Positions 1 to 9,112 of a stretch of DNA of 47,155 bases are shown here, in pieces. Position 1 is the stretch's first letter. Each line of letters begins with the position of its first letter. The stretch comes from Psychrobacter immobilis (GTDB lineage Bacteria; Pseudomonadota; Gammaproteobacteria; Pseudomonadales; Moraxellaceae), in NCBI RefSeq assembly GCF_904846185.1, contig NZ_CAJGZQ010000027.1, forward strand, positions 1 through 47,155. The letters are read 5' to 3'. A model generated the notes under the pieces. That model saw only the letters and a list, made by a program, of their open reading frames with translations, searched no databases and had not been told where the DNA came from. A program made the position numbers and the translations under genes.

Positions 1-125
1 TTGATTGAGGGCCTTCACTTGGTGTTCTTTAACAATGATAAGACTGTATTTCGACAGTTAGTTAGCTTTTTAACCCCTAAACCTATGAAAATCGGGTGGG
101 GATGATTTTTTTGTCGTGTGCAGAG
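1..125. repeat. Left copy of 125 bp terminal inverted repeat
   Basis: Bases 1-125 are identical, in reverse complement, to 47029-47153. A boxA-like motif (TGTTCTTTAACAA, one mismatch from the E. coli rRNA boxA as I recall it) lies at 23-35. A weak GC hairpin (CCCC 74-77 with GGGG 98-101) is followed by seven T at 106-112, which resembles a terminator for transcription entering from the left. Similarity ends at base 126, just before the RBS of the first gene. No rRNA sequence is visible, so an rRNA-operon flank is only inferred; another multicopy element is possible. Confidence 0.85.
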
Positions 126-155
126 ATTATTTTTATAAAAAATTAGGAGCATGAG

Positions 156-1343
156 GTGTATCAATTAAAAAAAATCAGCACGGCAGTAGCTATGATTGGT
201 TTTTCTACGGCAGTTTTTATGGGGCAGAGCGTTGCAGCACCACTGGATAGTGTAAATGCTAACAATCAAGCACCGACCAATAACTCTGACAACCAAGTAC
301 CGACCAATAACAATGAAGCCAGTATTAGCAAAAATAATGCTAATACTGTTGAAGAGGTCAGCCCTGTGACCAATGGCGTTAGCCAAAAGTCAGCACGTGA
401 TAGCAAAACCGCAAATGCTTCGAACAAATTTTTACCTACTATCAAGTATACGACAGACAATTTATCAGTTGCTGCGCAAAAGGTGAATAATGCCACTTGG
501 AAAGAGGGTATGAATATCGACCGTATCATCGGTACTAAATTGCAAGCCTTATTAAATTGGCATCACAATGGTGTGGGTCCTGTTGATGGTTATTGGGGCA
601 AAAATACCCGAAAGGCCATGCAAGCGTTTCAACAAGCAAATGGTTTGGCAGTCACTGACACGCTAAACAACGAAACATGGCAAGCGCTGACAAAGAATGA
701 AAAACTCGCGGTGCAGCCAGTGCTAGTCAGTTATCAGATAACTGATGCGGATGTTAATATTAAAATGACAGAAATACCAGCTGGTGCTGAAGCCAAATCC
801 AAACTTGAGGGATTGTATTACGAGAGCATCACAGAAGGGCTAGCAGAAAAATTCCATATTAGTGAAAGCTATCTTAAAGCGTTAAACCCTAAGGCTAGCT
901 TTACGGCGGGTGAAACCATCACAGTTTATAATCCTGGCAACCCAAATACCAAGCCTGTCAGTCGAGTCGTTGCTGATAAAGCCACTGAAACGCTATATGC
1001 CTATGATGATAAAGACAACTTAGTTGCCAGCTATCCGACCACAGTAGGTAGTACGGCAACACCGTCACCAACAGGGACACATACGGTAGAGGTGAAGGTG
1101 CATGAGCCTAATTATACTTATACTGCTAAAGACGGTAGCAAGTCTATTCTTCCACCTGGCCCTAATAATCCAGTGGGCTCGGTATGGATCGGGCTTAGTA
1201 AGCCTTCTTATGGTATTCATGGCTCACCAGATCCTGATCGTATTAGCCGTCAAGCATCAGCGGGTTGTATACGCCTGACAAATTGGGATGCACTTGCTTT
1301 GCTAGGGGTGATTCAAAACGGTGCGACTGTCGAGTTTAAATAA
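156..1343 (+). CDS. L,D-transpeptidase with peptidoglycan-binding domain
   Basis: Predicted periplasmic YkuD-family L,D-transpeptidase that cross-links peptidoglycan or attaches proteins to it. The start is GTG, six bases after AGGAG (145-149); the nearby ATG at 151 is in another frame and closes at once. Order: signal peptide (about 1-28, ending SVAA), an Asn/Thr-rich linker (about 31-60) with a repeated short PTNN motif, a PG_binding_1-like domain (about 125-178), a LysM-like stretch (about 220-262), and the YkuD domain (about 265-395). The catalytic signature is complete: His355 in the HGSPDP segment and Cys371 in SAGCIRL. It stands alone, followed by a terminator. Family confidence is high; the exact cross-link made is not determinable. 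Confidence 0.93.
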   Translation: MYQLKKISTAVAMIGFSTAVFMGQSVAAPLDSVNANNQAPTNNSDNQVPTNNNEASISKNNANTVEEVSPVTNGVSQKSARDSKTANASNKFLPTIKYTTDNLSVAAQKVNNATWKEGMNIDRIIGTKLQALLNWHHNGVGPVDGYWGKNTRKAMQAFQQANGLAVTDTLNNETWQALTKNEKLAVQPVLVSYQITDADVNIKMTEIPAGAEAKSKLEGLYYESITEGLAEKFHISESYLKALNPKASFTAGETITVYNPGNPNTKPVSRVVADKATETLYAYDDKDNLVASYPTTVGSTATPSPTGTHTVEVKVHEPNYTYTAKDGSKSILPPGPNNPVGSVWIGLSKPSYGIHGSPDPDRISRQASAGCIRLTNWDALALLGVIQNGATVEFK

Positions 1344-1424
1344 TGCCTCACTATTTCTTAATCATGCTACTTATTAATCATGATTTAAAAATTTGAAAGT
1401 AAGTCAACTCATAAAATTTAGACA

Positions 1425-1457
1425 AAAAAATACCGCTGAAATTTAGCGGTATTTTTT
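1425..1457 (+). terminator. Rho-independent terminator after the L,D-transpeptidase
   Basis: AAATACCGCT and AGCGGTATTT form a 10 bp stem around a short loop, followed by a T run. An A run precedes it, so it may also work on the minus strand. The rest of the 1344-1647 spacer is AT-rich and shows no gene. Confidence 0.85.
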
Positions 1458-1647
1458 ATGATAAAAACAAATAACTAAGACTGAATCACTAAAATATTGA
1501 TAGGCAATAATGAGCAGGTTAGCATTTTCATTATTATTATCAGTTAAACCACCCAAGCGTCTATATCAGCTATCAGCGAAAAGAAGCCATTTAGCAACCA
1601 GCTGTATTTATATAAATGCTTTTATAACCATTTTAGTGTGTAAGAAA

Positions 1648-1869
1648 TTAGTTTTTGCCACGATAAGTAATACGACCTTTTGATAGGTCATAAGGTGTCA
1701 TTTCGACCTTAACTTTATCACCTGTCAAGATACGGATATAATGCTTACGCATCTTACCTGAGATGTGAGCAATGATTTCGTGTCCGTTTTCTAAACGAAC
1801 TCTAAACAGGGTGTTTGGAAGGGTATCAATGACTTCGCCTTCAAATTCAATAATATCGTCTTTTGCCAT
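1648..1869 (-). CDS. infA: Translation initiation factor IF-1
   Basis: IF-1 binds the ribosomal A site during initiation. The product is 73 residues from the chosen ATG, beginning [11 protein letters not shown], which matches the normal family length of about 72. A TTG four codons upstream is possible but would add a non-family IPT extension. The S1/OB-fold signature is clear ([19 protein letters not shown], then [18 protein letters not shown]). No strong Shine-Dalgarno is visible, but a good promoter lies 33-60 bases upstream. Stand-alone gene, convergent with the L,D-transpeptidase. Confidence 0.97.
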   Translation of the reverse strand: MAKDDIIEFEGEVIDTLPNTLFRVRLENGHEIIAHISGKMRKHYIRILTGDKVKVEMTPYDLSKGRITYRGKN

Positions 1870-1901
1870 AGTTGGTATCAATCAATTAAAAATAAGCCCA
1901 T

Positions 1902-1930
1902 ATTATACGTAAGTTAGCGGATTAAAGCAA
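1902..1930 (-). promoter_or_regulatory. Predicted sigma-70 promoter for infA
   Basis: On the minus strand, TTGCTT (1930-1925) and a perfect TATAAT (1907-1902) are separated by 17 bases. The -10 lies 33 bases upstream of the infA ATG. Confidence 0.6.
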
Positions 1931-1990
1931 TACAGCACTAGGTTTTTACTTGACAGCCTGTAATCGTTATGTATGCCAACTTCTATTTAT

Positions 1991-2845
1991 TCAGTCAGGT
2001 AAATTTAGCCAAATGGGGGTTAAAGGAGCATTTGGCAGTCGTTGTTGAAAATGCTCAGGATAGTAAGCATTGATAAAATATAGACCATCACCAGAGGCAG
2101 TAGGCGGTGCGATAGTACGATCTTTTTTGGCTAAAATATCTAAAAAGGCTTCTGGCTGTAACTCGTGGCGACCGATGGCATACAAGGTGCCCATTAAGTT
2201 GCGGACCATGTGATGCAAAAATCCATCTGCTTGAATGTCAAAAACGATAAACTGACCATGGGCAAAGAGTCTTGCGTGACTGACTGAGCGTACTGGTTGA
2301 TTAGACTGGCAAGCAGCGGCGCGGTAGCTACTAAAATCGTGAGTACCGACGATCTCAGCCGCTGCCAGTTGCATCGCTGCTAAATCGAGCGGTTCATAGA
2401 TATGAGTGACTTGGTGATTCAAAATAGCAGGGCGCTGTGCTTGATTCAGCGTGATGTAGCGATAGCGACGGGCAATGGCACCAAAACGCGCATGAAAGTC
2501 GTCAGGCATAGGTTGAATCCACCGCAGGGCGATATCATCAGGTAATAGACTGTTTACCCCGCGCAGCCAGTTATGAGTAGGACGATAGGCACGTGTCGTA
2601 AAGTGGGCAATCATATTGCTGGCATGGACGCTTGCATCGGTACGACCAGCCGCGACGACCTCTACCGCCTCATTTGCAACTTTACCGATAGCGGTTTCTA
2701 ACGCTTCTTGTACGCCTAATACTTCTCGTTGTCGCTGCCAGCCATGATAGCGCGTGCCCAAGAACTCAATTGCAATGGCTAATGTATAGATTGGGGGCGT
2801 TTCAGCGTTGCTGCTGTTAATCTGGGACATGTTAATCTCGGACAT
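1991..2845 (-). CDS. truA: tRNA pseudouridine(38-40) synthase TruA
   Basis: Converts U38-U40 of the tRNA anticodon stem-loop to pseudouridine. At 284 residues it is close to the family norm of 260-275. The catalytic Asp is D70 in AAGRTDASVHA; FLGTRYHGWQRQ near the N-terminus and HHMVRNLMGTL in the second half are typical TruA motifs. The first ten residues (MSEIN-MSQIN) come from a 15-base direct duplication, so ATG 2845 and ATG 2830 are both possible starts; GAG before 2830 is the slightly better ribosome site. Only 58 bases separate its start from the upstream asparaginase gene on the same strand. Confidence 0.96.
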   Translation of the reverse strand: MSEINMSQINSSNAETPPIYTLAIAIEFLGTRYHGWQRQREVLGVQEALETAIGKVANEAVEVVAAGRTDASVHASNMIAHFTTRAYRPTHNWLRGVNSLLPDDIALRWIQPMPDDFHARFGAIARRYRYITLNQAQRPAILNHQVTHIYEPLDLAAMQLAAAEIVGTHDFSSYRAAACQSNQPVRSVSHARLFAHGQFIVFDIQADGFLHHMVRNLMGTLYAIGRHELQPEAFLDILAKKDRTIAPPTASGDGLYFINAYYPEHFQQRLPNAPLTPIWLNLPD

Positions 2846-2903
2846 GGTTGGTATTGGACATTTTCGTATTGGTTATTATAAAGTAAACATATTTAACGAT
2901 AGT

Positions 2904-4004
2904 CTAACGTTTTTTGATAGTGGTGCCCGCCTGATTGACATTGTTCAACCAACGTTGTCTGCGCCGAGCGGGATTGTCATAACGCAGCAATAGCCATAAC
3001 AGTCGTGCATAGATAGCGGGAATGGTTAAGCGTCCGCCAGCAATCACATGGTAATCATATTGCCAACTACCAGCCGCATAGCTGTCACTGACACCACCAA
3101 ATGGAGATTGGCTAGCGCATATCACCATGTGGCCGTTTTTATAAGCAAGCTCTAGTGCCTCTGCTAGCGCTTGCGAATAAGGAACATTACCTGCGCCAAA
3201 TCCTAATAGGATAATGCCACATGGCGGCTGTGATAATAATGCCTGTAGCTGGCTAGTCATTACCTCAGTGTCGTTTGGCAAGCAATATAAAGCATGAATG
3301 CGTGCTTGCTCAGCTCGAGATTCGATATGGTCAATCATTGCTTGCTTATCATCGAGCCAATGCTGGCGGCGGGTATCCGGTAAGTTTTTGATATAACTAT
3401 TGGCAGGATAGGCAGCTCTGGAGTGACCCGTAAATGCCATTAAATCATGGCTATGAATTTTTTGTACCGTTTGCGCAGGCCAAGACTCACCGCCAAAAGC
3501 AATCTTCACACCCGACTCACCAGCAGCAGCCAGTTTTAATGAATCGCTGAGGTTATCCCATGCGTCGCTATGGTCATCGATATCATAGGAATGTATCACC
3601 TCGCTGTCTAACAGTGGGCGCATACTACCAGTGACGACTATACAAATATCACTGCCAGCAAATGCTTCTGCTAAAAATGCACCCAAATAACTCAAAGTAT
3701 CTGTACCAGTGATGAGCACAAAACGCCTGTCGCCTTGTGCATAGGCTGCTAGCAAAAGCTGATAAAAATGTACAAAGTCGTTAGGGGTAAGTTGGCTACT
3801 GTCTTTAATTAAGGCATTATCCAGCCATGAGATTTGAGGCAGGTGGTTAGCGTTATCTTGGTCAGTCAATAGCTTCTGTAAAGTGGGTAAGAATATTTCT
3901 GCTGATAACGGTGCTAAGGGTCGTCCATAGCTACCAAAAGTACCGCCAGCATAAATGAGTTGGACAGGATTGGATAATGTATTTGTCATAGCAGAAAATG
4001 GCAT
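2904..4004 (-). CDS. Asparaginase/glutaminase family protein
   Basis: Predicted asparaginase-fold amidohydrolase, hydrolysing asparagine (or a related amide) to the acid and ammonia. Both catalytic signatures are present: Thr22 in IYAGGTFGSYG and Thr101-Asp102 in LITGTDTLSYLG. A later VTGSMRP segment is also typical. Length is 366 residues against about 330-350 for the family; starting at the second ATG (3989, MTNTL) would shorten it to 361. No signal peptide is seen, so a cytoplasmic type I-like enzyme is more likely than an exported type II. Substrate preference cannot be read from sequence. Confidence 0.87.
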   Translation of the reverse strand: MPFSAMTNTLSNPVQLIYAGGTFGSYGRPLAPLSAEIFLPTLQKLLTDQDNANHLPQISWLDNALIKDSSQLTPNDFVHFYQLLLAAYAQGDRRFVLITGTDTLSYLGAFLAEAFAGSDICIVVTGSMRPLLDSEVIHSYDIDDHSDAWDNLSDSLKLAAAGESGVKIAFGGESWPAQTVQKIHSHDLMAFTGHSRAAYPANSYIKNLPDTRRQHWLDDKQAMIDHIESRAEQARIHALYCLPNDTEVMTSQLQALLSQPPCGIILLGFGAGNVPYSQALAEALELAYKNGHMVICASQSPFGGVSDSYAAGSWQYDYHVIAGGRLTIPAIYARLLWLLLRYDNPARRRQRWLNNVNQAGTTIKKR

Positions 4005-4108
4005 AGTATGAGCCGTAATAAAGAAGTATGTGATAAAAAAGAGAGTTTAAGGTTGGATGCTAATAGCTAATAGCGCTCAGTAATAATAAATAGTATAAAG
4101 GTTAAATG

Positions 4109-4153
4109 CAAAAAAAATCAGCAAGTATTCTTAGTGTTATAGAATACTTGCTG
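4109..4153 (-). terminator. Strong terminator after the FimV C-terminal gene
   Basis: Read on the minus strand, CAGCAAGTATTCT pairs perfectly with AGAATACTTGCTG (13 bp stem) and is followed by a run of eight T (4117-4110). It lies 21 bases after the gene ending at 4174. Confidence 0.9.
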
Positions 4154-4173
4154 ACCAAAGAACGATGGGGCTT

Positions 4174-5808
4174 TTACGCAGTACGATCTAGTAATACTTT
4201 TGCTTGGTTCTGTTGCTCACTAGTGCCCTGAATTAATACCTCATTCAATAAGCGTTTGGCACTGTCGTATTCACCCAATTGTAAATATTGGCCTGCCAAA
4301 TCCAGCGTAACTTGAGTGCTATCTAATGATTTGACAAAGTCAAAGTCGGCCGCAAAGCGCGAGGAAAAGTCTTCTGCTGTTTCAGCAGCATCTTCGGCGG
4401 TAAGGGTAGACTCGTCCTCAATTGGAGCAACTAGGCTGAGTGCTGTTGAAGATTGAGTATCGAATTCATTGTCTAATAAAGAGTTATCATCGAATAGCAG
4501 CGGGGCTATCGGTGTGACACTAGATTCTTCAGCAAGAGTATATTCTGAATCATTATTATCAAGCGATTGTGCTTCGAGATTAATATTTTCAAAGCTCTCA
4601 GTTTCGAAGCTTTCAGTTTCAAAGCTCTCAGTTTCAAAACGATCTTCTTCAATAATGAAGTTATCAGTATCACTATTTTCTTCAAGTACAGGTGCTTCGC
4701 TTTCTGTTAATGTTTCTATATCGTTTGGCGCATCGAGACTGTCTAAAGACAAAGTGAAATCATTTTCTTCGTCATTCTGGACAGTGTTGATAGACAATGC
4801 TTCAGCAGTTTCGTCAACACCTTTATCGACATCAGTTGCTAGATCATCAAAGTCTAAAATGAATGCGTCATCTTCTAGCGTCATTTCATCGTTAATACTA
4901 TCAGGGCGTTCTGGAATGACAGAATCCGTTGCCTGCGCATCAGTTTCTTCAGATGAATCAAAGCTAAAGTCAAAATCACTAAGATCATTATCTTCTGCGG
5001 ACACCGCAACATCAGTATCAGTTATGTCAATATTGTCAGTGTTCAGGCTTTCATCATCTGTCATCTCTAATGATGACGTGACTGGCGTCGTATCAGTCGC
5101 CTCAGATGCGCTAATATTACTCTCTAAATCACTCAGCGTAAGATCAAAGTTATCCTCTACATTGTCGCTAGTAAGACTGGCCTCATAAGATGTATTTGTT
5201 ACTGCCGAATTAGACATGCTGTCGTCTATCAGCGTACTACGGTTATCTTCAGAGGTTGCTGGCTGATCAGATAGCGCGTTCTTACTATCGATTTGATGAA
5301 TCGGTAAGTCAAAATCTATGCTTTCAAAATGGCTATTATCTTCTACGGGTGCCTCTTTTGCTGCGACTTGATTTTGCTCTTCCGAAAATAAAGCTTTTAA
5401 CTCATCAGCTAGCGCAAGACTTTTTGGGTCGCTTTGCGTCTTGATGGCATCATAAACTTTGTTAAAGTTCTCTGGCTGATTAATAGTCGCGTAGATGCTG
5501 AGTAATTTAACAGATAATTGACCATCATTCGGTTTTTCTCTTAGGCCGCGACTGAGGGTTTCAATGGCTTTGTCATAACGCTGTTGATCCATGAAGCGCT
5601 GGGCAATCGTAATATGATCAAACTTATTGTCATCATCTTTGTGGCTTTGGGCAGGAGTGTTGTGATCCGTTTTTGGCATCGGAGCTGGCGTAGCGGTACT
5701 CATGCCCGGCTGCGCTGAGGGCTTTTGCGCTTTCTTTTTGTACAATAGTAAACCGGCTACTATTAGAATAAGTACCAATCCGGCGATGATATATAGCATA
5801 TTGTCCAT
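4174..5808 (-). CDS. FimV C-terminal half: membrane anchor, TPR, FimV C-domain
   Basis: Corresponds to the inner-membrane and cytoplasmic part of FimV, a protein that supports type IV pilus assembly, twitching and polar organisation. Start chosen at ATG 5808 because GGGAG sits six bases upstream; it begins MDNMLYII. A single TM segment (about 4-22) is followed by KKK, a short TPR-like region (about 60-130), a long Asp/Glu/Ser-rich low-complexity region, and a final 50 residues (LDLAGQYLQLGEYDSAKRLL) matching the FimV C-terminal domain. The acidic region contains a tandem FETES repeat. It lies 51 bases after the FimV N-terminal gene; together they equal one FimV. Confidence 0.85.
   Translation of the reverse strand: MDNMLYIIAGLVLILIVAGLLLYKKKAQKPSAQPGMSTATPAPMPKTDHNTPAQSHKDDDNKFDHITIAQRFMDQQRYDKAIETLSRGLREKPNDGQLSVKLLSIYATINQPENFNKVYDAIKTQSDPKSLALADELKALFSEEQNQVAAKEAPVEDNSHFESIDFDLPIHQIDSKNALSDQPATSEDNRSTLIDDSMSNSAVTNTSYEASLTSDNVEDNFDLTLSDLESNISASEATDTTPVTSSLEMTDDESLNTDNIDITDTDVAVSAEDNDLSDFDFSFDSSEETDAQATDSVIPERPDSINDEMTLEDDAFILDFDDLATDVDKGVDETAEALSINTVQNDEENDFTLSLDSLDAPNDIETLTESEAPVLEENSDTDNFIIEEDRFETESFETESFETESFENINLEAQSLDNNDSEYTLAEESSVTPIAPLLFDDNSLLDNEFDTQSSTALSLVAPIEDESTLTAEDAAETAEDFSSRFAADFDFVKSLDSTQVTLDLAGQYLQLGEYDSAKRLLNEVLIQGTSEQQNQAKVLLDRTA
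4591..4635 (-). repeat. Three 15 bp tandem units in the FimV C-terminal gene
   Basis: Three adjacent 15-base units (4591-4605, 4606-4620, 4621-4635) differ at two positions and encode FETES repeats. Being in frame, copy-number change would lengthen or shorten the acidic linker without a frameshift. Confidence 0.85.
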
Positions 5809-5859
5809 AGTTACTCCCACGCCTATGATCACAGCACACTGCGTTGATCAGTTAGGCAA

Positions 5860-7614
5860 TTATTGATTGCGTAGTTTTTTGAGACGAGCTTGGAGCTCAG
5901 CCAGTTTTTGGTTTTGTAATTGAATTTTCCTCGTATAGCTATCAAGTGCACTGCTGGTTTTTGACAGCTGCTGAGCTTGAGCTGCCGTACTTTGTCTTGA
6001 GGCCTTGAGCGTGGCTAATATATCTGTGCTGAGACCATTGCCTGTTGTCGCTGCTGATGTTGCTTGGGTGCCATCTGCGTTGCCATTACGACCAGGTGCG
6101 AGCACTGAAAATTGTGCTTTTGGCAGCGTTTGTGTTTTAGTAATCATGGGTTTTTTACGCTGTTTAGCGACTTGATTTGTTTCAGACGGTTTTTTAGAGG
6201 GTGCTTTGGCAGCCTTTTTTACCACAGGTGTGTTTGCTCTACGGCTATATTGTCTTTGCGCCTCAATCGCCGCTTCTAGTTTTTGTTGTGATGGTACAAC
6301 ATCGTAACTGGGCAAGCTAAGCTTGGCATCCGCTTTGAGTTGACCCGCGTCTTTATTAATAAAGGCATCAGGGTTTTGTGTCTGAATCTGCTTCATTACT
6401 GTTTGAATGTCTAAGTCATTTTCTTGCGCAATTTGCTGTGCAATAACCCATAGACTGTCGTTGCGCTGTACTTGATATTGGGACGCAGTAGTAGTGCTGG
6501 CAGCCGTACTGATAGAGGCGTTGTTGGTGACACTAGATGGGACAGTGGCGACAGCTGTATTGCTGGTATCAAGACTGGCTTTTGCGGTACTCACTTTGTT
6601 GTCACTCGGCGTTGGCATAATAGGAGAAGCAGTCATCATGCCAGCTTCTGATTTGCTACTCGGCTGTATCTGGCGAGTGACTTGGATATTCAAAATATCG
6701 AGCTGTTTATCAGTGACAGCTGTCGCTGATAGACTATTATCTATTGGCATGGTCTTGTTATTGACTAGGGCTGTATCATTCGCTACATTCTTAGCAGAAT
6801 TGAGGTTGATATTGCTGTTACCTATTGTGGTAACGTTGCCATTTGCACTCAAGCGACCATTGTCTAATCGACTGGTTGGATTACGATCATTGTCGTTAGC
6901 GTTAAGAGTATTGTTAACGTTGTTTAAACGACCATTATCTAGCCGGCTAGGCGCATAAGCAAGATTGTTGCCTTGCGAGGTAGGAGTCGTTGTAGGTGCT
7001 TGGATATTAGGTGCTGGCAATTTAGACGCCACCAACTCGCTCGTTGACGAGTGAGTAGTCGCTAGTATGGGCGATAATGTTAATGGCGGCGGTGCACCTT
7101 CTCTAACAGTCAATGGTTTAGCCGTATTAGAGGACACACTGGGTAGATTCGGTTTTTTTGCGCCAGTAACGATGTTTTTAGGCGTGTCAATGGGCAAACG
7201 GCTATTGAGCGGCATCAACAATGTCTTGGGAATGACGTTGCGTTGACCCTTATCATTTATGTTTAAAACCACATCAGCAAAAGGTGTAGATACAGGTTTT
7301 GAGGTAGTAATAAATACTTGACCGCTGGTCGCTGAGGTAGGTTTAAAGCGTACGGTCATCGAATCAGTTTGGGCTAAGCCCATTTGCTGATAAATAGTAG
7401 AGTTTGCCAAACTTGCTGAAAAGTCAGCGGCTCGAATATCACTGACCACAATGCTCGCAGCTAGCGGCTCATGCTGGGCAGAGGTCACAACAGTCTTGCC
7501 AATCGTTGCAGCTTGTGCACTCGATACGAGAGCCGCATAGCCTACGGAACAAAGTAGTGCCATCGAGACCGCGCGATGTACCGTAGTCAACCGATGAGAT
7601 AAATGACAAGACAT
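5860..7614 (-). CDS. FimV N-terminal half: periplasmic FimV core and LysM
   Basis: Periplasmic half of FimV. ATG 7614 is chosen (AAAGG seven bases upstream; then a good signal peptide ending SSAQA); an upstream in-frame extension lacks these. The FimV core follows at about 35-140, with the EPLAASIVVSDI segment. A long Asn/Ser/Thr-rich linker includes two copies of SRLDNGRL. A LysM domain (YQVQRNDSLWVIAQQIA, about 380-435) should bind peptidoglycan, and the C-terminus is a coiled coil rich in Gln and Leu. The gene stops before any TM segment; the TM and TPR part is in the next gene. The pair is probably co-transcribed. Confidence 0.87.
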   Translation of the reverse strand: MSCHLSHRLTTVHRAVSMALLCSVGYAALVSSAQAATIGKTVVTSAQHEPLAASIVVSDIRAADFSASLANSTIYQQMGLAQTDSMTVRFKPTSATSGQVFITTSKPVSTPFADVVLNINDKGQRNVIPKTLLMPLNSRLPIDTPKNIVTGAKKPNLPSVSSNTAKPLTVREGAPPPLTLSPILATTHSSTSELVASKLPAPNIQAPTTTPTSQGNNLAYAPSRLDNGRLNNVNNTLNANDNDRNPTSRLDNGRLSANGNVTTIGNSNINLNSAKNVANDTALVNNKTMPIDNSLSATAVTDKQLDILNIQVTRQIQPSSKSEAGMMTASPIMPTPSDNKVSTAKASLDTSNTAVATVPSSVTNNASISTAASTTTASQYQVQRNDSLWVIAQQIAQENDLDIQTVMKQIQTQNPDAFINKDAGQLKADAKLSLPSYDVVPSQQKLEAAIEAQRQYSRRANTPVVKKAAKAPSKKPSETNQVAKQRKKPMITKTQTLPKAQFSVLAPGRNGNADGTQATSAATTGNGLSTDILATLKASRQSTAAQAQQLSKTSSALDSYTRKIQLQNQKLAELQARLKKLRNQ

Positions 7615-7725
7615 GTGCAGACCTTTAAGATATAAGTTATCTGTGCTGTTATAACAAAATACCATTTAGTTTACCAGTTTATTTCACAACTGTTGTGGAC
7701 AATGCAAAAAATGTTTAAGTATTGT

Positions 7726-8946
7726 TTAATCTCGCTTTCTGTCGAGCAGCATTGCATCGCCATAACTAAAGAAGCGATAGTGTTCTTTAATCGCATGTTG
7801 ATAAGCATGCTCAATGGCATCTTTACCCGAAAATGCCGACACCAGCATTAATAACGTTGATTTGGGTAAATGGAAATTGGTCAACAATCGATCTATCACA
7901 CCAAACTTAAACCCTGGGTAAATGAATATATCGGTATCACCTGACCAGCTGGAGAGAGGCTGCCCGTTAACGGCTGTTTTTTGATAAGCCGTTTCGAGCA
8001 CGCGTGTGACCGTGGTGCCAATAGCGATGACTTGTTTACCATTCGCATGGGTTTGATTGATGAGCTCAGCGGTTGCTTGTGGTAAATGTGCATACTCACT
8101 ATGCATGGTGTGATTGAGCAAGTTGTCCGTTTTTACTGGCGCAAATGTACCAGCACCAACGTGTAAAGTCACAAAAGCCGTACGAATACCTTTTGCCGCA
8201 AGTTTGCTCAGTACCGATTCATCAAAGTGTAAGCTTGCAGTCGGTGCAGCCACACTCGCAAGCTTGGTTGGATCATGAAAAACAGTTTGATAACGAGTAT
8301 TGTCTGTCTCATCCGCATGACGTTCAAAGTAGGGTGGAATAGGCAGCTCACCATAAAGCTCTAAATGCGGCAAGATCGGCGCATCAAACGCTAAAATAAA
8401 TAAGTTGTCTTGACGACCAATCATCACCGCCTTCATATGACCGTCAGCAAGCTGCAAGTGTTGTCCAAGTTTGAGCGCTTTACTGGCTTTAACATGGCAA
8501 AGTGCAATATGTTCTTGATTCAGGGGTTTGTCATTTGCAGCTTCTACAGATTTTTCAGCCTCTACATATAAAGTCGCTGTCTCTAAATCTGAGATATCAA
8601 CCAAACGTTCAATCAATACTTCAAGCTTACCGCCAGTATCCTTTTGTCCGAAGAGGCGTGCTTTCATCACCTTTGTATCATTAAATACAATCAAATCACC
8701 TTCATTTAATAACTCAGGTAACTCAGTGAATAAGCGATCTTCTACAAGCGTAGAGTCTTTTTGATTATTGGCGGGCAAATACAAAAGTTTTGAGGCAGAA
8801 CGCTGTGAGAGAGGATAGCGTGCAATCAGGCTATCTGGCAGCTCATAATCATAGTCATCGACGCTCAAATAATTCAAATCATTGTTGTTTTTTTCGGCAT
8901 CAATTGAGGCGGCAGTAGTAGAATCTATAGTGTGAAAATCGGTCAT
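7726..8946 (-). CDS. queA: SAM:tRNA ribosyltransferase-isomerase QueA
   Basis: Transfers and isomerises the ribosyl group of S-adenosylmethionine onto preQ1-modified tRNA to give epoxyqueuosine in the queuosine pathway. Family motifs are present throughout: YELPDSLIARYPLSQRSASKLL, LIVFNDTKVMKARLFG, GAGTFAPVKTDNLLNHTMHSEY and a C-terminal FSYGDAMLL. At 406 residues it is longer than the usual 340-360. The excess is an N-terminal stretch of about 30 residues rich in Asp, Asn and Thr before the conserved domain, with no internal Met to remove it. ATG 8946 is preferred to a TTG two codons upstream. No tgt gene follows in this window. Confidence 0.95.
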   Translation of the reverse strand: MTDFHTIDSTTAASIDAEKNNNDLNYLSVDDYDYELPDSLIARYPLSQRSASKLLYLPANNQKDSTLVEDRLFTELPELLNEGDLIVFNDTKVMKARLFGQKDTGGKLEVLIERLVDISDLETATLYVEAEKSVEAANDKPLNQEHIALCHVKASKALKLGQHLQLADGHMKAVMIGRQDNLFILAFDAPILPHLELYGELPIPPYFERHADETDNTRYQTVFHDPTKLASVAAPTASLHFDESVLSKLAAKGIRTAFVTLHVGAGTFAPVKTDNLLNHTMHSEYAHLPQATAELINQTHANGKQVIAIGTTVTRVLETAYQKTAVNGQPLSSWSGDTDIFIYPGFKFGVIDRLLTNFHLPKSTLLMLVSAFSGKDAIEHAYQHAIKEHYRFFSYGDAMLLDRKRD

Positions 8947-9112
8947 AATCAATCTTTAAATGAATGTAAATTTTGGCGTAATTGTAGCAGAAACGATGTC
9001 ATGAAAGGACAGTTTAGTAACGACTCATGCGCACAAAACGGCTTGTACATTAAATAGCCTAAGCATTAATTGTTAGAATGAATCATTAACAAAAGCAATG
9101 AGCGTCAGTATG

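Noticed and set aside
4469..5188. Long Ser-rich plus-strand frame opposite the FimV C-terminal gene
   Set aside because: It is the complement of the Asp/Glu-rich coding region, whose codons read as Ser/Leu on the other strand. It has no ribosome site or family likeness.
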